Below, piece after piece: positions 53,324 to 61,728 of a stretch of 64,000 nt of DNA. Made by a program: the position numbers and the translations under genes. Origin of the DNA: an uncultured Collinsella sp. GTDB lineage: Bacteria > Actinomycetota > Coriobacteriia > Coriobacteriales > Coriobacteriaceae. The stretch's first letter is position 1; each line of letters begins with the position of its first letter. The stretch lies in the NCBI GenBank assembly GCA_959602645.1, contig CAUGTZ010000002.1, forward strand, positions 1 to 64,000, in the 5' to 3' direction. The notes under the pieces are model-generated. The model was given only the letters and a program-made list of their open reading frames with translations. It did not search any database and had not been told where the DNA came from.

Positions 53324-54661
53324 ATGGAGCTCAAATTGTGTACCTACGCAACCGTCACCACCTTGGGCGACTTTGGCCCCTGGATCAGCAAGGTCGTACT
53401 CGACCTGCCCTGCACCGTGCGCGCCAACGACATCGACGCGAACACCTTCCATATATATGTAGAGCGTCACGAGCGCTCGGGCGAGGTTCTGATGCGCAAG
53501 GAGCGCGGCGCCGACCATGCCGCGCCCTCCGTGGGTTACATCGACATTCTCGCCGCATATCCGTGCGACGAGAACGGACGTAAGCTCGCCGTGGGCACCC
53601 ATGTGGCGCTCGAGGTCGCCGAGCAGCGCCTGACCAAGACCATCGAAGGCGGCGTCATGGGCTCGCGCATGCTCGATGACCAGCTGCGCATCACGCAGCT
53701 CACAGCTCTTCCCGGCAACGACGGCGACGATCCCACCTGCGGCCTGGTCTTCGACACCTGCCGTGGCGATATCTGCCCCGCGCTCAAAGGCTGGAGCAAC
53801 GCCACGCAAAAGACCGCCGTCGACGGCATCGCGCTCGAATACGGCTTCTTTGAGCCCACCTTTAAGGCCGAAGACTCGGCATGCTTCAACCCCTTTGCGC
53901 CCGAGGCGACGGTCGTGCCCCAAAGGGCACCGCTCGTGGTGTATCTGCACGGCGCCGGCGAGGGCAAGGGCGCCACGCAAGGCGAAGGCGCTACGCGCGC
54001 CTATATCGGCAACCGCGTGACGGCCATTAGCCAGGCGCAGATCCAGCGCTACTTTGGCGGCTTTGCCTGGGTGCTCGTGCCGCAGTCGCCCACGTTTTGG
54101 ATGGACAACGGCGTCGAACAACTCGGTCGCTCCAACCAGAGCATCTACTCCTCCGTGCTCAAGGCGCTTATCGACGAGTTTGTCGCCGAGCATGCCGACC
54201 ACATCGACACCGATCGCATCGTGGTCGCCGGCCTTTCCAACGGCGGCTTTATGACCCTGCGCCTGTGCGCCGACTACCCCGAGTTCTTCGCCGCGGGCCT
54301 TCCCTGCTGCGCCCCGTGGTACAACGCCACGGACGAAGACGTGGCCGCACTCGCCAAGACGCCGCTGTGGTTTACACACTCCAAGGGCGACGAGCTCGTG
54401 TGCCCGCGGCAGACCGTGCTGCCGCTCACGGCGCGTCTGCGCGATGCCGGCGCCAACGTACACCTCACCTACTTTAGCCATGTCGAGGACCTGACCGGTG
54501 TGCATCGCGAAGCCGACGGCTCGGCCAAGAAGACGTTCAACCATGGCGTGTGGATCCACCAGTTCAACGACCTGTGTTATCAAGACTTCGACGGGGGCAA
54601 CGTACTCATCGACGGCGAGTCGGTGGGCTGCTGGGAGTGGTCGGCCAGGGTCGAACGGTAA
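53324..54661 (+). CDS. Alpha/beta-hydrolase, probable carbohydrate esterase
   Basis: A 445-residue protein. A beta-rich N-terminal domain (1-about 175) precedes an alpha/beta-hydrolase domain: VYLHGAGEG oxyanion loop, nucleophile elbow VAGLSNGGF (Ser about 304), acid region THSKGDELV and His in FNHGVW. This layout is like the CE1/prolyl-oligopeptidase-type esterases of glycan loci. No signal peptide, so cytoplasmic. AGGGAGG precedes ATG 53324. It lies next to two regulatory palindromes. Confidence 0.88.
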   Translation: MELKLCTYATVTTLGDFGPWISKVVLDLPCTVRANDIDANTFHIYVERHERSGEVLMRKERGADHAAPSVGYIDILAAYPCDENGRKLAVGTHVALEVAEQRLTKTIEGGVMGSRMLDDQLRITQLTALPGNDGDDPTCGLVFDTCRGDICPALKGWSNATQKTAVDGIALEYGFFEPTFKAEDSACFNPFAPEATVVPQRAPLVVYLHGAGEGKGATQGEGATRAYIGNRVTAISQAQIQRYFGGFAWVLVPQSPTFWMDNGVEQLGRSNQSIYSSVLKALIDEFVAEHADHIDTDRIVVAGLSNGGFMTLRLCADYPEFFAAGLPCCAPWYNATDEDVAALAKTPLWFTHSKGDELVCPRQTVLPLTARLRDAGANVHLTYFSHVEDLTGVHREADGSAKKTFNHGVWIHQFNDLCYQDFDGGNVLIDGESVGCWEWSARVER

Positions 54662-54670
54662 TCTGTCCCA

Positions 54671-54797
54671 GCGCGGGGGCCGGGGCTTAGCTTTGCAAAC
54701 GTCCTCGGGCATGCATGGGCCGACGCTTTGCGCTTCGCGCTGCGCCGGCCCATGCCCCCTGCGGAATGTTTGCAAAGCTAAGCCCCGGTCCCCGCTG
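54671..54797. repeat. Large compound inverted repeat
   Basis: Two perfect 21-bp arms (54680-54700 and 54768-54788) contain an inner 10-bp stem GCATGGGCCG (54713-54722)/CGGCCCATGC (54746-54755) around a GCGCTTCGCGC-like tip. The outermost GC-rich bases also pair partly. It separates the esterase gene from the next gene on the same strand. Confidence 0.75.
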
Positions 54798-54926
54798 CGT
54801 TGCCGTTGTCATTGGCCCTGGCCGGGCGCTTCCGGCGGGCCGCTGGGTCGGTGGCGATGTGAGCGTGGGTCCCGTCTTGCCTTGCGCGTAACTGACTGGA
54901 AAAAAATCGTGGTTGGAGTTGTTCCT

Positions 54927-56438
54927 ATGTCTCAGAATTTGACTCGGGTGATTGTCACCACCGATATGGAAGTCGATGATATGAACTCTCTGGTTCATTT
55001 GGCTCTGTATCTCAATGTGCTCGATGTGCAGGCTGTGGTGTACACGGCTTCGCAATATCACTTTCTTGGCGATGGTGTCCATACGCTGGGCGAGGTGAAT
55101 CCGCATTGGCGGACCAAAGGCGTGCGCTCCTATACCTGGGACGTCGTTCCGCACGAGCCCGACCCCGAAGCTGGCTCGCTCATGGAGTACCGCCCATTCC
55201 CCGAGGGTTGGATCGAAAGCCTGTGGAGCAACGAGTATGCCCAGGCCTGGCCGCAGCTCAACGCTAACGCCGCTGCCGCCGGCGAGCCGTCCTTCCCCAC
55301 GCCCGCTCAGATGATCGAGCGCACCTATATGGGCAACGCCGCCTTTGAGGGCGACGTGCACGAGGAAACGCCCGGTTCGCGCGTCATCGCCGACGCCATC
55401 ATGGATGATGACCCCCGCACGCTGTGGCTGCTCAGCTGGGGCGGTATGAACACTATCGTTCGCGCCCTCATGAGTATTTCCGAACGCTATCGCGCCACAC
55501 CCGAGTGGCCCACTGTGCAGCAGCGGGTCTATCAGAAGGTGCGTGTGCTGGGCGTTGCCGATGGTGTGGGGCAGGATAACTCGTGGCTCGACCATGGGCG
55601 CGAGCTCTTTCCCGAGCTCATCTTTTGGCGTACGCCCTATATGTATGGCAACTATTTCGACGCCAAAACAGCTCAGCCCGATACGCTGCCGCTGTTTAAG
55701 GCTCCCTGGCCCGAGCAGAATCTCACGCAGGGCAACGGCCCCCTCATGGCACGCTATATGCTCTATGGCGATGGTAAGGTCTACGAAAACGAGCCTGAGC
55801 GCTTTCAGTTTGGCAAGCATGCCCGTCTGGATTGGGGCCTGGAAGGCATGCCCGCGATGCAGTTTGAGCGCGGCGATTTTATGGCCGAAGGCGACAGCAT
55901 GACCTATATTCCGCTGCTGCCGTTTGGCCTGCGCGGTATCGACGACCGCGGCTTCGATACGCTGCTGGGACGCATGTTTTTTGATGGGCATCCCGATGCG
56001 AACGCGCCCGCCGGTTTTGCCTCCATCGGCACGCCCGCAGACGACAATCTCAATCCCTATCTGCGTGCCTATCAGGAAGACTTTGCCGCCCGCGCGCAAT
56101 GGTGTGCCCATGATCCGGCCATCTGCTCGCATCCGGCGCATGTTGTCGAGGTCACTGCCGACCGCAGCGCCACAGCCGGCGAGCGCGTCAACCTTACAGC
56201 GACCATCGTCGACCCCGACGGCAAGGGCTTCGATGCACATTGGGATGTGGCCGTAGACCCATCGAGCTATGCAGGCGTCCAGGATCTGTCGATGTGGCAA
56301 GAATGCACGGTAGACACCGCTTTCATCGTGCCCGCCGACGCGCGACCCGGCGACCGCCTTGTGCTCACCCTCACCGTCCAGACGCGCGCCGAGCGCCCCT
56401 GCACCCGCTACGCCCAAATCGCCGTAACCGTGGCATAG
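54927..56438 (+). CDS. DUF1593 nucleoside-hydrolase-like protein
   Basis: A 503-residue protein. The N-terminal VIVTTDMEVDDMNSLVHLALY matches the Asp-rich calcium site of inosine-uridine nucleoside hydrolases, and LWLLSWGGMNTIVRAL supports the fold. The C-terminal about 100 residues form an Ig-like domain (HVVEVTADRSATAGERVNL). This pairing is the DUF1593 family, found in carbohydrate-degradation loci. TTGGAGTT precedes ATG 54927. No signal peptide. Substrate unknown. Confidence 0.85.
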   Translation: MSQNLTRVIVTTDMEVDDMNSLVHLALYLNVLDVQAVVYTASQYHFLGDGVHTLGEVNPHWRTKGVRSYTWDVVPHEPDPEAGSLMEYRPFPEGWIESLWSNEYAQAWPQLNANAAAAGEPSFPTPAQMIERTYMGNAAFEGDVHEETPGSRVIADAIMDDDPRTLWLLSWGGMNTIVRALMSISERYRATPEWPTVQQRVYQKVRVLGVADGVGQDNSWLDHGRELFPELIFWRTPYMYGNYFDAKTAQPDTLPLFKAPWPEQNLTQGNGPLMARYMLYGDGKVYENEPERFQFGKHARLDWGLEGMPAMQFERGDFMAEGDSMTYIPLLPFGLRGIDDRGFDTLLGRMFFDGHPDANAPAGFASIGTPADDNLNPYLRAYQEDFAARAQWCAHDPAICSHPAHVVEVTADRSATAGERVNLTATIVDPDGKGFDAHWDVAVDPSSYAGVQDLSMWQECTVDTAFIVPADARPGDRLVLTLTVQTRAERPCTRYAQIAVTVA

Positions 56439-56530
56439 CAAGGGCGGCGCCCACATTCGGCAGCCGCCGCATTCGGCAAAGAGTGTCCCCAGGCGTCAAA
56501 CGAGCGGGGATTTTTGGACACCCAAACAAC

Positions 56531-56594
56531 GAGAGCGGACAATCTCCCACTTTGAGCCCACAAGCAGGCCAAAAATGGGAGATTATCCACTCTC
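56531..56594. repeat. Palindromic repeat family B, copy 3
   Basis: Arms GAGAGCGGACAATCTCCC (56531-56548) and GGGAGATTATCCACTCTC (56577-56594) pair with two G-U/C-A differences. Preceded by GGGATTTTTGGACACCC at about 56508, as in copy 2. Confidence 0.85.
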
Positions 56595-56605
56595 ATTCTG
56601 CGGGT

Positions 56606-56665
56606 ACTCATTGGGGACGTACTTAAATGAGTAGTTTCACTCATTTAAGTACGTCCCCAATGACT
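56606..56665. repeat. Repeat family C, inverted pair
   Basis: Two 27-bp copies of the family C unit in opposite orientation (56606-56632 and 56639-56665) with a 6-nt spacer and one mismatch make a long hairpin directly after family B. Confidence 0.9.
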
Positions 56666-56787
56666 AGTCAAAAATGGGCCATGTGTCCCAGTTGTGGAGA
56701 CTCGTTGAGCCGTCTGGGTATCGTAAAAGGCTGCGCACTCCCCCATCATCAAAAGTGACACACGCTACCAGTTGATGGGAGGCAGCC

Positions 56788-57525
56788 ATGGGCTTCTTTG
56801 ACAAGATGTTCGAGAAGAAAGAGTGCGCGATTTGCGGTACCGAGCTGGGACTTCTAGGTAAGACAAAAATCAATGAAGGCTACCTGTGCAAAGAGTGCGC
56901 CGGCAAGCTCTCCCCCTACTTTCACGGCTATCGCTCCAGCACTGCGGACGATATCCGCGAGCAGCTCGCCTACCGCGAGGCCAATGCCGAGCGCCTGGCG
57001 TCGTTCAACCCCACGCGCACGCTTTCTGCCGGGCGCACCAACATCATGCTCGATGAGGACGCGGGCCTGCTGATCATCACCTCGCAGAGCCGCTGGCGCG
57101 ACGCCAATCCCGACATCATCGAGTTCTCGCAGGTACTCGGCTGCGATATGGATATCGACGAGCATCGCACCGAAATCTATCGCGAGACCGAGGACGGCGA
57201 GCGCGAGAGCTACAACCCGCCGCGCTACGACCTGGATTACGACTTTAATCTGACCATTCACGTCAACACGCCGTACTTTACCGAGATCAACCTGCGCGTA
57301 AACGACTCCACCATCGATCAGCGCGGCTCCATCGAATACCGCGAGGCCAAGCGCCAGGCAACCGAGGTCCGCGACGCGCTGGTGCAGCTGCGCCAGGAGA
57401 CGCGCGACAGCGTCGTGGCCGCCAAGGCCCCCAAGACCGCGGTGACCTGCCCCTTCTGCGGAGCCACCACCATTCCCGATGCCAGTGGGCGCTGCGAATA
57501 CTGCGGCGGCGCCATCGGCGCATAG
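56788..57525 (+). CDS. DUF4428-type zinc-ribbon protein
   Basis: A 245-residue soluble protein. The N-terminal zinc ribbon (CAICGTELG...YLCKECAGKLSP) is DUF4428-like. A middle beta domain resembles a PH-like or YopX-type sheet (IMLDEDAGLLIIT). The C-terminal zinc ribbon is CPFCGATT...CEYCGGAIG. GGAGGCAGCC precedes ATG 56788. It is 24 nt upstream of the next zinc-ribbon membrane protein and likely in one operon with it and the SPFH gene. Confidence 0.85.
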   Translation: MGFFDKMFEKKECAICGTELGLLGKTKINEGYLCKECAGKLSPYFHGYRSSTADDIREQLAYREANAERLASFNPTRTLSAGRTNIMLDEDAGLLIITSQSRWRDANPDIIEFSQVLGCDMDIDEHRTEIYRETEDGERESYNPPRYDLDYDFNLTIHVNTPYFTEINLRVNDSTIDQRGSIEYREAKRQATEVRDALVQLRQETRDSVVAAKAPKTAVTCPFCGATTIPDASGRCEYCGGAIGA

Positions 57526-57549
57526 CCTCCGGCACGGAAAGGACCGATC

Positions 57550-58872
57550 ATGGCCTTCGAGAGCGTCAACTATCAGTGCCCTGCCTGCGGTGGCCCCCTG
57601 CATTTTGCAAGCGCCGAGCAAAAACTCGTCTGCGACTACTGCGATTCGCGTTTTGAAGTCGAAGAAGTCGAGGCTCTCTATCGCGAGCGCCAGGACAAGG
57701 CAGATGCCAAAGCCGATGCCGCAGCCGCAGCTCCCAAACCTGCTGCCGACGATGCCGTGCAGGAGCTCGCCCAAAACGCCGGTTACATCTGCTCGTCGTG
57801 CGGCGCCGAGCTCGTGTCCGACGGCACCGTCGCCGTCACCACCTGCCCGTACTGCGGCAACTCCGCCGTGGCGCCTGGCCAGCTCTCTGGCGACTTCTCG
57901 CCCGACCTGGTGATTCCATTTAAGCTCGGGCGCGACGACGTCACGGCCGCACTCAAGGAACACTACAAGGACAAAATCTTGCTGCCCAAGAGCTTTGTCA
58001 CCGGCAACCACATCGACGAGGTCCAAGGTGTCTACGTGCCGTTTTGGCTCTACGGTGCCCGCGTTGACGGCGAAGTGTACTTTGACGCGACCAACGAGAC
58101 CGTGACCGAGGAATCCGACCGCACCGTCACGACCACCGACCACTACGATGCCTATCGCAAGGGCAATATCTCGTTTAGGCGCGTGCCCGTCGACGGATCG
58201 TCCAAGATGCCCGACGGCCACATGGACGCCATCGAGCCGTTTGACTACGACGCGCTGCGTCCGTTCTCGGTCGCATATATGCCCGGCTACATCGCCAACC
58301 GTTACGACGAGGACTGCGAGACCTGCAAGGCGCGCGCCGAGCGCCGTATGGAAGAAAGCACGATCTCGGCCCTGCGCGAGACTGTCGTCGACGAATACGA
58401 CGATGCCACGGTCGAAAGCAAGCAGCTCGACTACACCTGGGGAGACAGCGACTACGCCCTGTTCCCCGTCTGGATGCTCTCCACCTCGTGGAACGGCAAG
58501 AGCTACCTGTTTGCCATGAACGGCCAGACCGGCCGCTTGGTCGGCGAGCTCCCCTGCTCCAAGCCCAAGCTCGCTATTGCCTCGGTGCTGTTCTTTGTGA
58601 TCGGATTTATCCTCTCCCAGATTCTCTTTATGGGTGAGAACGCCTTCGATCCGGATTACCTCGCCTTTGATATCGAGGGCATCCTCATCAACATCGTCGC
58701 GCCGCTGATCATCGTGATTATCGGAGACGTGCTACTGGTAGGCCAGCTCAAGACGGCCAACGAGGCCACCCACGCCGACGAGTACTGCGGCGAGCTCGAC
58801 CTGACCGAGAAGCACGACACCTTCAACCACACCGAGACCACCGTTGTCATGAAAGACGACAAGGACGACTAA
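57550..58872 (+). CDS. Zinc-ribbon transmembrane protein (YdjG-like)
   Basis: A 440-residue protein. Two zinc ribbons: Cys10/13...Cys28/31 and ICSSCGAEL...CPYCGNSAV (about 79-104). A long soluble part follows, then two C-terminal hydrophobic helices (about 343-360 and 375-395). The layout resembles B. subtilis YdjG, which with YdjH and YdjI recruits a PspA-type protein to the membrane. Here the SPFH partner follows at once; no PspA gene is in the window. Confidence 0.82.
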   Translation: MAFESVNYQCPACGGPLHFASAEQKLVCDYCDSRFEVEEVEALYRERQDKADAKADAAAAAPKPAADDAVQELAQNAGYICSSCGAELVSDGTVAVTTCPYCGNSAVAPGQLSGDFSPDLVIPFKLGRDDVTAALKEHYKDKILLPKSFVTGNHIDEVQGVYVPFWLYGARVDGEVYFDATNETVTEESDRTVTTTDHYDAYRKGNISFRRVPVDGSSKMPDGHMDAIEPFDYDALRPFSVAYMPGYIANRYDEDCETCKARAERRMEESTISALRETVVDEYDDATVESKQLDYTWGDSDYALFPVWMLSTSWNGKSYLFAMNGQTGRLVGELPCSKPKLAIASVLFFVIGFILSQILFMGENAFDPDYLAFDIEGILINIVAPLIIVIIGDVLLVGQLKTANEATHADEYCGELDLTEKHDTFNHTETTVVMKDDKDD

Positions 58873-58920
58873 GCAATCCGACCAATACCACCCGGCCTTT
58901 GACGAGAAAGGAAGATCACC

Positions 58921-60075
58921 ATGGGACTCTTGAAAGCTGGATTGGGAGCTGCCGGCGGCGTCATGGCCGACCAGTGGAAGGAATTTATCTATTGCGAATC
59001 GATGCCTGCTGACGTCTTGGCCTGCAAGGGCAGCAAACGCACCGGTGGCCGCAGCTCCAACACGCGCGGCGAGGACAACGTCATCTCCAACGGCTCGGTC
59101 ATCGCCGTCAACGACGGCCAGGGCATGCTCGTGGTGCAAAACGGCAAGATCATCGAAGTCGCACTGGAGCCCGGTGAGTTCGTCTTCGATACCGGCAGCG
59201 AGCCGAGCGTCTTTAGCGGCAACCTGGGCGATTCCATCAAGGAGACCTTCGCCAATATCGGCAGCCGCTTTACCTTTGGCGGCGACGCGGGCAAGGACCA
59301 GCGCGTCTACTTCATCAACACCAAGGAGATCATCGGCAACAAGTACGGCACCGCCTCGCCCGTGCCCTTCCGCGTGGTCGATAACAACATTGGCCTGGAC
59401 GTTGACATCTCCGTGCGCTGCAACGGCGAGTACTCGTACCGCATCACCAACCCGCTGCTGTTCTACACCAACGTGTGCGGCAACGTGACCGATAGCTACA
59501 CGCGCGACAAGATCGACAGCCAGCTTAAGTCCGAGCTGCTCACCGCCCTGCAGCCCGCCTTTGCCAAGATCTCGGAAATGGGCATCCGCTACAGCGCCAT
59601 CCCCGGCCACACCACCGAGCTCGCCCGCGCGCTCAACGAGGTCCTCTCTGCCGACTGGCGTGACCTGCGCGGCGTCGAGATCGTGAGCTTTGGCGTCAAC
59701 TCCATCGCTGCCTCGCAAGAGGACGAGCAGATGATCAAGGACCTGCAGAAAGCCGCCGTCATGCGCGATCCCACTATGGCGGCAGCCAACATTGCCAGCG
59801 CCCAGAGCGACGCAATGCGCGCGGCAGCCGCCAATCCCAACGGCGCGATGGCAGGCTTTATGGGCATGGGCATGGCAGGTGGCATGGGCGGCATGAACGC
59901 CAGCCAGCTGTTCGCCGCCGGCCAGGCACAGCAGCAGGCCGCCCCGCAGCCGGCTCCGGCACCCGCTCCCGCACCGGCTCCTGCCGCTGCCCCCGCGGCC
60001 GGCACATGGACCTGCAGCTGCGGCGCCACCAACACCGGCAAGTTCTGCAGCAACTGCGGAACGCCTAGGCCCTAG
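58921..60075 (+). CDS. SPFH-domain protein (YdjI-like)
   Basis: A 384-residue protein. An SPFH/band 7 domain spans about 20-280 (VVQNGKIIEVALEPGEFVFD, RVYFINTKEIIGNKYG, each quoted in part). A Met/Gly-rich segment (about 315-330), a Pro/Ala repeat and a terminal zinc ribbon (CSCGATN...FCSNCGTPRP) follow. This is the YdjI/virion-core-protein-like family. GAAAGGAAG precedes ATG 58921. It probably forms membrane-associated oligomers with the upstream zinc-ribbon protein under envelope stress. Confidence 0.9.
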   Translation: MGLLKAGLGAAGGVMADQWKEFIYCESMPADVLACKGSKRTGGRSSNTRGEDNVISNGSVIAVNDGQGMLVVQNGKIIEVALEPGEFVFDTGSEPSVFSGNLGDSIKETFANIGSRFTFGGDAGKDQRVYFINTKEIIGNKYGTASPVPFRVVDNNIGLDVDISVRCNGEYSYRITNPLLFYTNVCGNVTDSYTRDKIDSQLKSELLTALQPAFAKISEMGIRYSAIPGHTTELARALNEVLSADWRDLRGVEIVSFGVNSIAASQEDEQMIKDLQKAAVMRDPTMAAANIASAQSDAMRAAAANPNGAMAGFMGMGMAGGMGGMNASQLFAAGQAQQQAAPQPAPAPAPAPAPAAAPAAGTWTCSCGATNTGKFCSNCGTPRP

Positions 60076-60155
60076 CCCCTCTATCTGGTAATTGGCGGGG
60101 GATCCGCCACCCCCGCATTTGCTTCTATGGGTTTCGTTCGATAAAGGAGGACACC

Positions 60156-60998
60156 ATGAAGACAACGTTCAAAAAGTCCGTACTCGCATTTCTGACATGC
60201 GTCCTTGCGCTCGCCTTTGCCCTGACGGGCTGCAGCGGCGGCGGCAAAGACCCCAAGGCCAACTTCGTCGGCAGCTGGGAACTCTCGGGTGGAACCATGG
60301 AGGGCGAAGAGCTGACCGATGAGTACATGAAGATGCTCGAGGATTGGGGTGTGCACTGTGTCCTGATTCTCGATGAGGATGGTACAGGTGCCCTCGACCT
60401 GTTCCTTGAAGTCGTCGACCTTAAATGGGAGGCAAAGGACGCCACCACCGTAACCATCACCGCCGAAGACGAGTCGCATGACATGAAGCTCAAGGACGGC
60501 AAGCTCATCCTCGAAGAGGATGACGGCAATCTTGTCTTTACCAAGTCCGACAAGGACCTGTCCGGCACGGTGAAGAAGGATCGCGAGGCGGCCGAGAAGG
60601 AAGAAGAGATCGACGAGGCCGTCGAAGACGACGACGTCCAGAAGATTGAAATCTCCCCCGCCGCCACCGTTGCCGATGACGACCTGTGCACCATCACCAT
60701 CACCGAGAAGTTCAAGGACGAGTGGGGCGACATCGGCTTTGTCGTCAACATCACCAACAAGAGCGACAAGGACCTGACCTTCTACGCTCCTTCCGGCAAG
60801 ACCAACGTCAACGGCACCATGAAGGAACCCTGGTTCTCGGCTCACCTGATGCCCGGCACCAACGCCACTGAGGAATTCACGTTCTCGAACGGCACGCTCG
60901 ATAGCCTTGACGACCTGGTCAACACGACCATCGGCATCGACGCCTACCTGACCGATTCCTACGAGGACGTCGCCTCCTACAGCGCAACCATCGCGTAG
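60156..60998 (+). CDS. Lipoprotein, hypothetical
   Basis: A 280-residue lipoprotein. Signal MKTTFKKSVLAFLTCVLALA then lipobox ALTGC, Cys at about residue 26. The first half forms a lipocalin-like strand pattern (NFVGSWELSGGTMEGEELTD). An acidic helix (about 145-165) links to a second beta domain with FVVNITNKSDKDLTFYAPSG. AAAGGAGGACACC precedes ATG 60156. It ends at a strong terminator. It may belong to the SPFH group. Confidence 0.82.
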   Translation: MKTTFKKSVLAFLTCVLALAFALTGCSGGGKDPKANFVGSWELSGGTMEGEELTDEYMKMLEDWGVHCVLILDEDGTGALDLFLEVVDLKWEAKDATTVTITAEDESHDMKLKDGKLILEEDDGNLVFTKSDKDLSGTVKKDREAAEKEEEIDEAVEDDDVQKIEISPAATVADDDLCTITITEKFKDEWGDIGFVVNITNKSDKDLTFYAPSGKTNVNGTMKEPWFSAHLMPGTNATEEFTFSNGTLDSLDDLVNTTIGIDAYLTDSYEDVASYSATIA

Positions 60999-61047
60999 CG
61001 GTAGACCACGACAGCCGCGGATTGGCGGACACATCCGCGCACACCAG

Positions 61048-61080
61048 ACGGGGCCGCAGGAGATGATCCTGCGGCCCCGT
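61048..61080. terminator. Bidirectional terminator
   Basis: ACGGGGCCGCAGGA (61048-61061) pairs perfectly with TCCTGCGGCCCCGT (61067-61080), followed by CGCTTTT on the plus strand. It separates the lipoprotein from the convergent response regulator. Confidence 0.88.
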
Positions 61081-61107
61081 CGCTTTTATGCCGATGCGCA
61101 ACGAGCG

Positions 61108-61728
61108 CTAGCGCTCTATGTTGGGAACGATGCTGCCCTCGGTCACCGCATGTACGGCCAGACGCATGATGTTGTCGTAGCCGGTCTTGTTGAGGATCTC
61201 CGAGATGCGGCGCTTGATGGTGCCCTCGCTCATAAACAGCTCGGCCGCAATCTCGCGGCGGCTTTTACCCTCGCAGGCAAGGCGCAAGATCGACAGCTCG
61301 ACATCGTCGAGGGCCGCCGTGCCCGAGAAGATGCTCTCGGGCGGCTTGGGAAACGTGCAGTAACCCGCCAGCGTGGAGCGCATCACGGCGAACAGCTCGT
61401 CGATACCGACGTTCTTGTACACAAAGCTATCGACGCCCGCCTCGCGGGCCTGATCGACAAAGGTGATCTCGGGCATGCCTGTCATGATAATGATGCGACA
61501 CTCGGGCAGCTGCTCCTTGATGCGTGCCGCCGCCACGATGCCGTTTGAATCGTGTTCGGTGCACACGTCCATCAGTATCATGTCCGGGCGCTCCTTGAGC
61601 GCGACACCCAAGGCCTCGGAGGCATCGGCGATCGCGGCAACGACGGTCATATCGGGCTGGTCGCCAACGGAGCGCGCCAGGCTCTCGCGCAGGATGGCCT
61701 GATCTTCGACAATTAACACGCGGATCAT
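61108..61728 (-). CDS. NarL/FixJ-type response regulator
   Basis: A 206-residue regulator. Receiver domain with Asp9, phosphoacceptor Asp54 (ILMDVCTEHDS) and the conserved Lys in FVYKNVG. LuxR_C HTH at about 140-200 (EGKSRREIAAELFMSEGTIKRR in part). ATG 61728 overlaps the end of the kinase gene by 4 nt. It works with the kinase upstream and with the third gene of the cluster. Confidence 0.94.
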   Translation of the reverse strand: MIRVLIVEDQAILRESLARSVGDQPDMTVVAAIADASEALGVALKERPDMILMDVCTEHDSNGIVAAARIKEQLPECRIIIMTGMPEITFVDQAREAGVDSFVYKNVGIDELFAVMRSTLAGYCTFPKPPESIFSGTAALDDVELSILRLACEGKSRREIAAELFMSEGTIKRRISEILNKTGYDNIMRLAVHAVTEGSIVPNIER

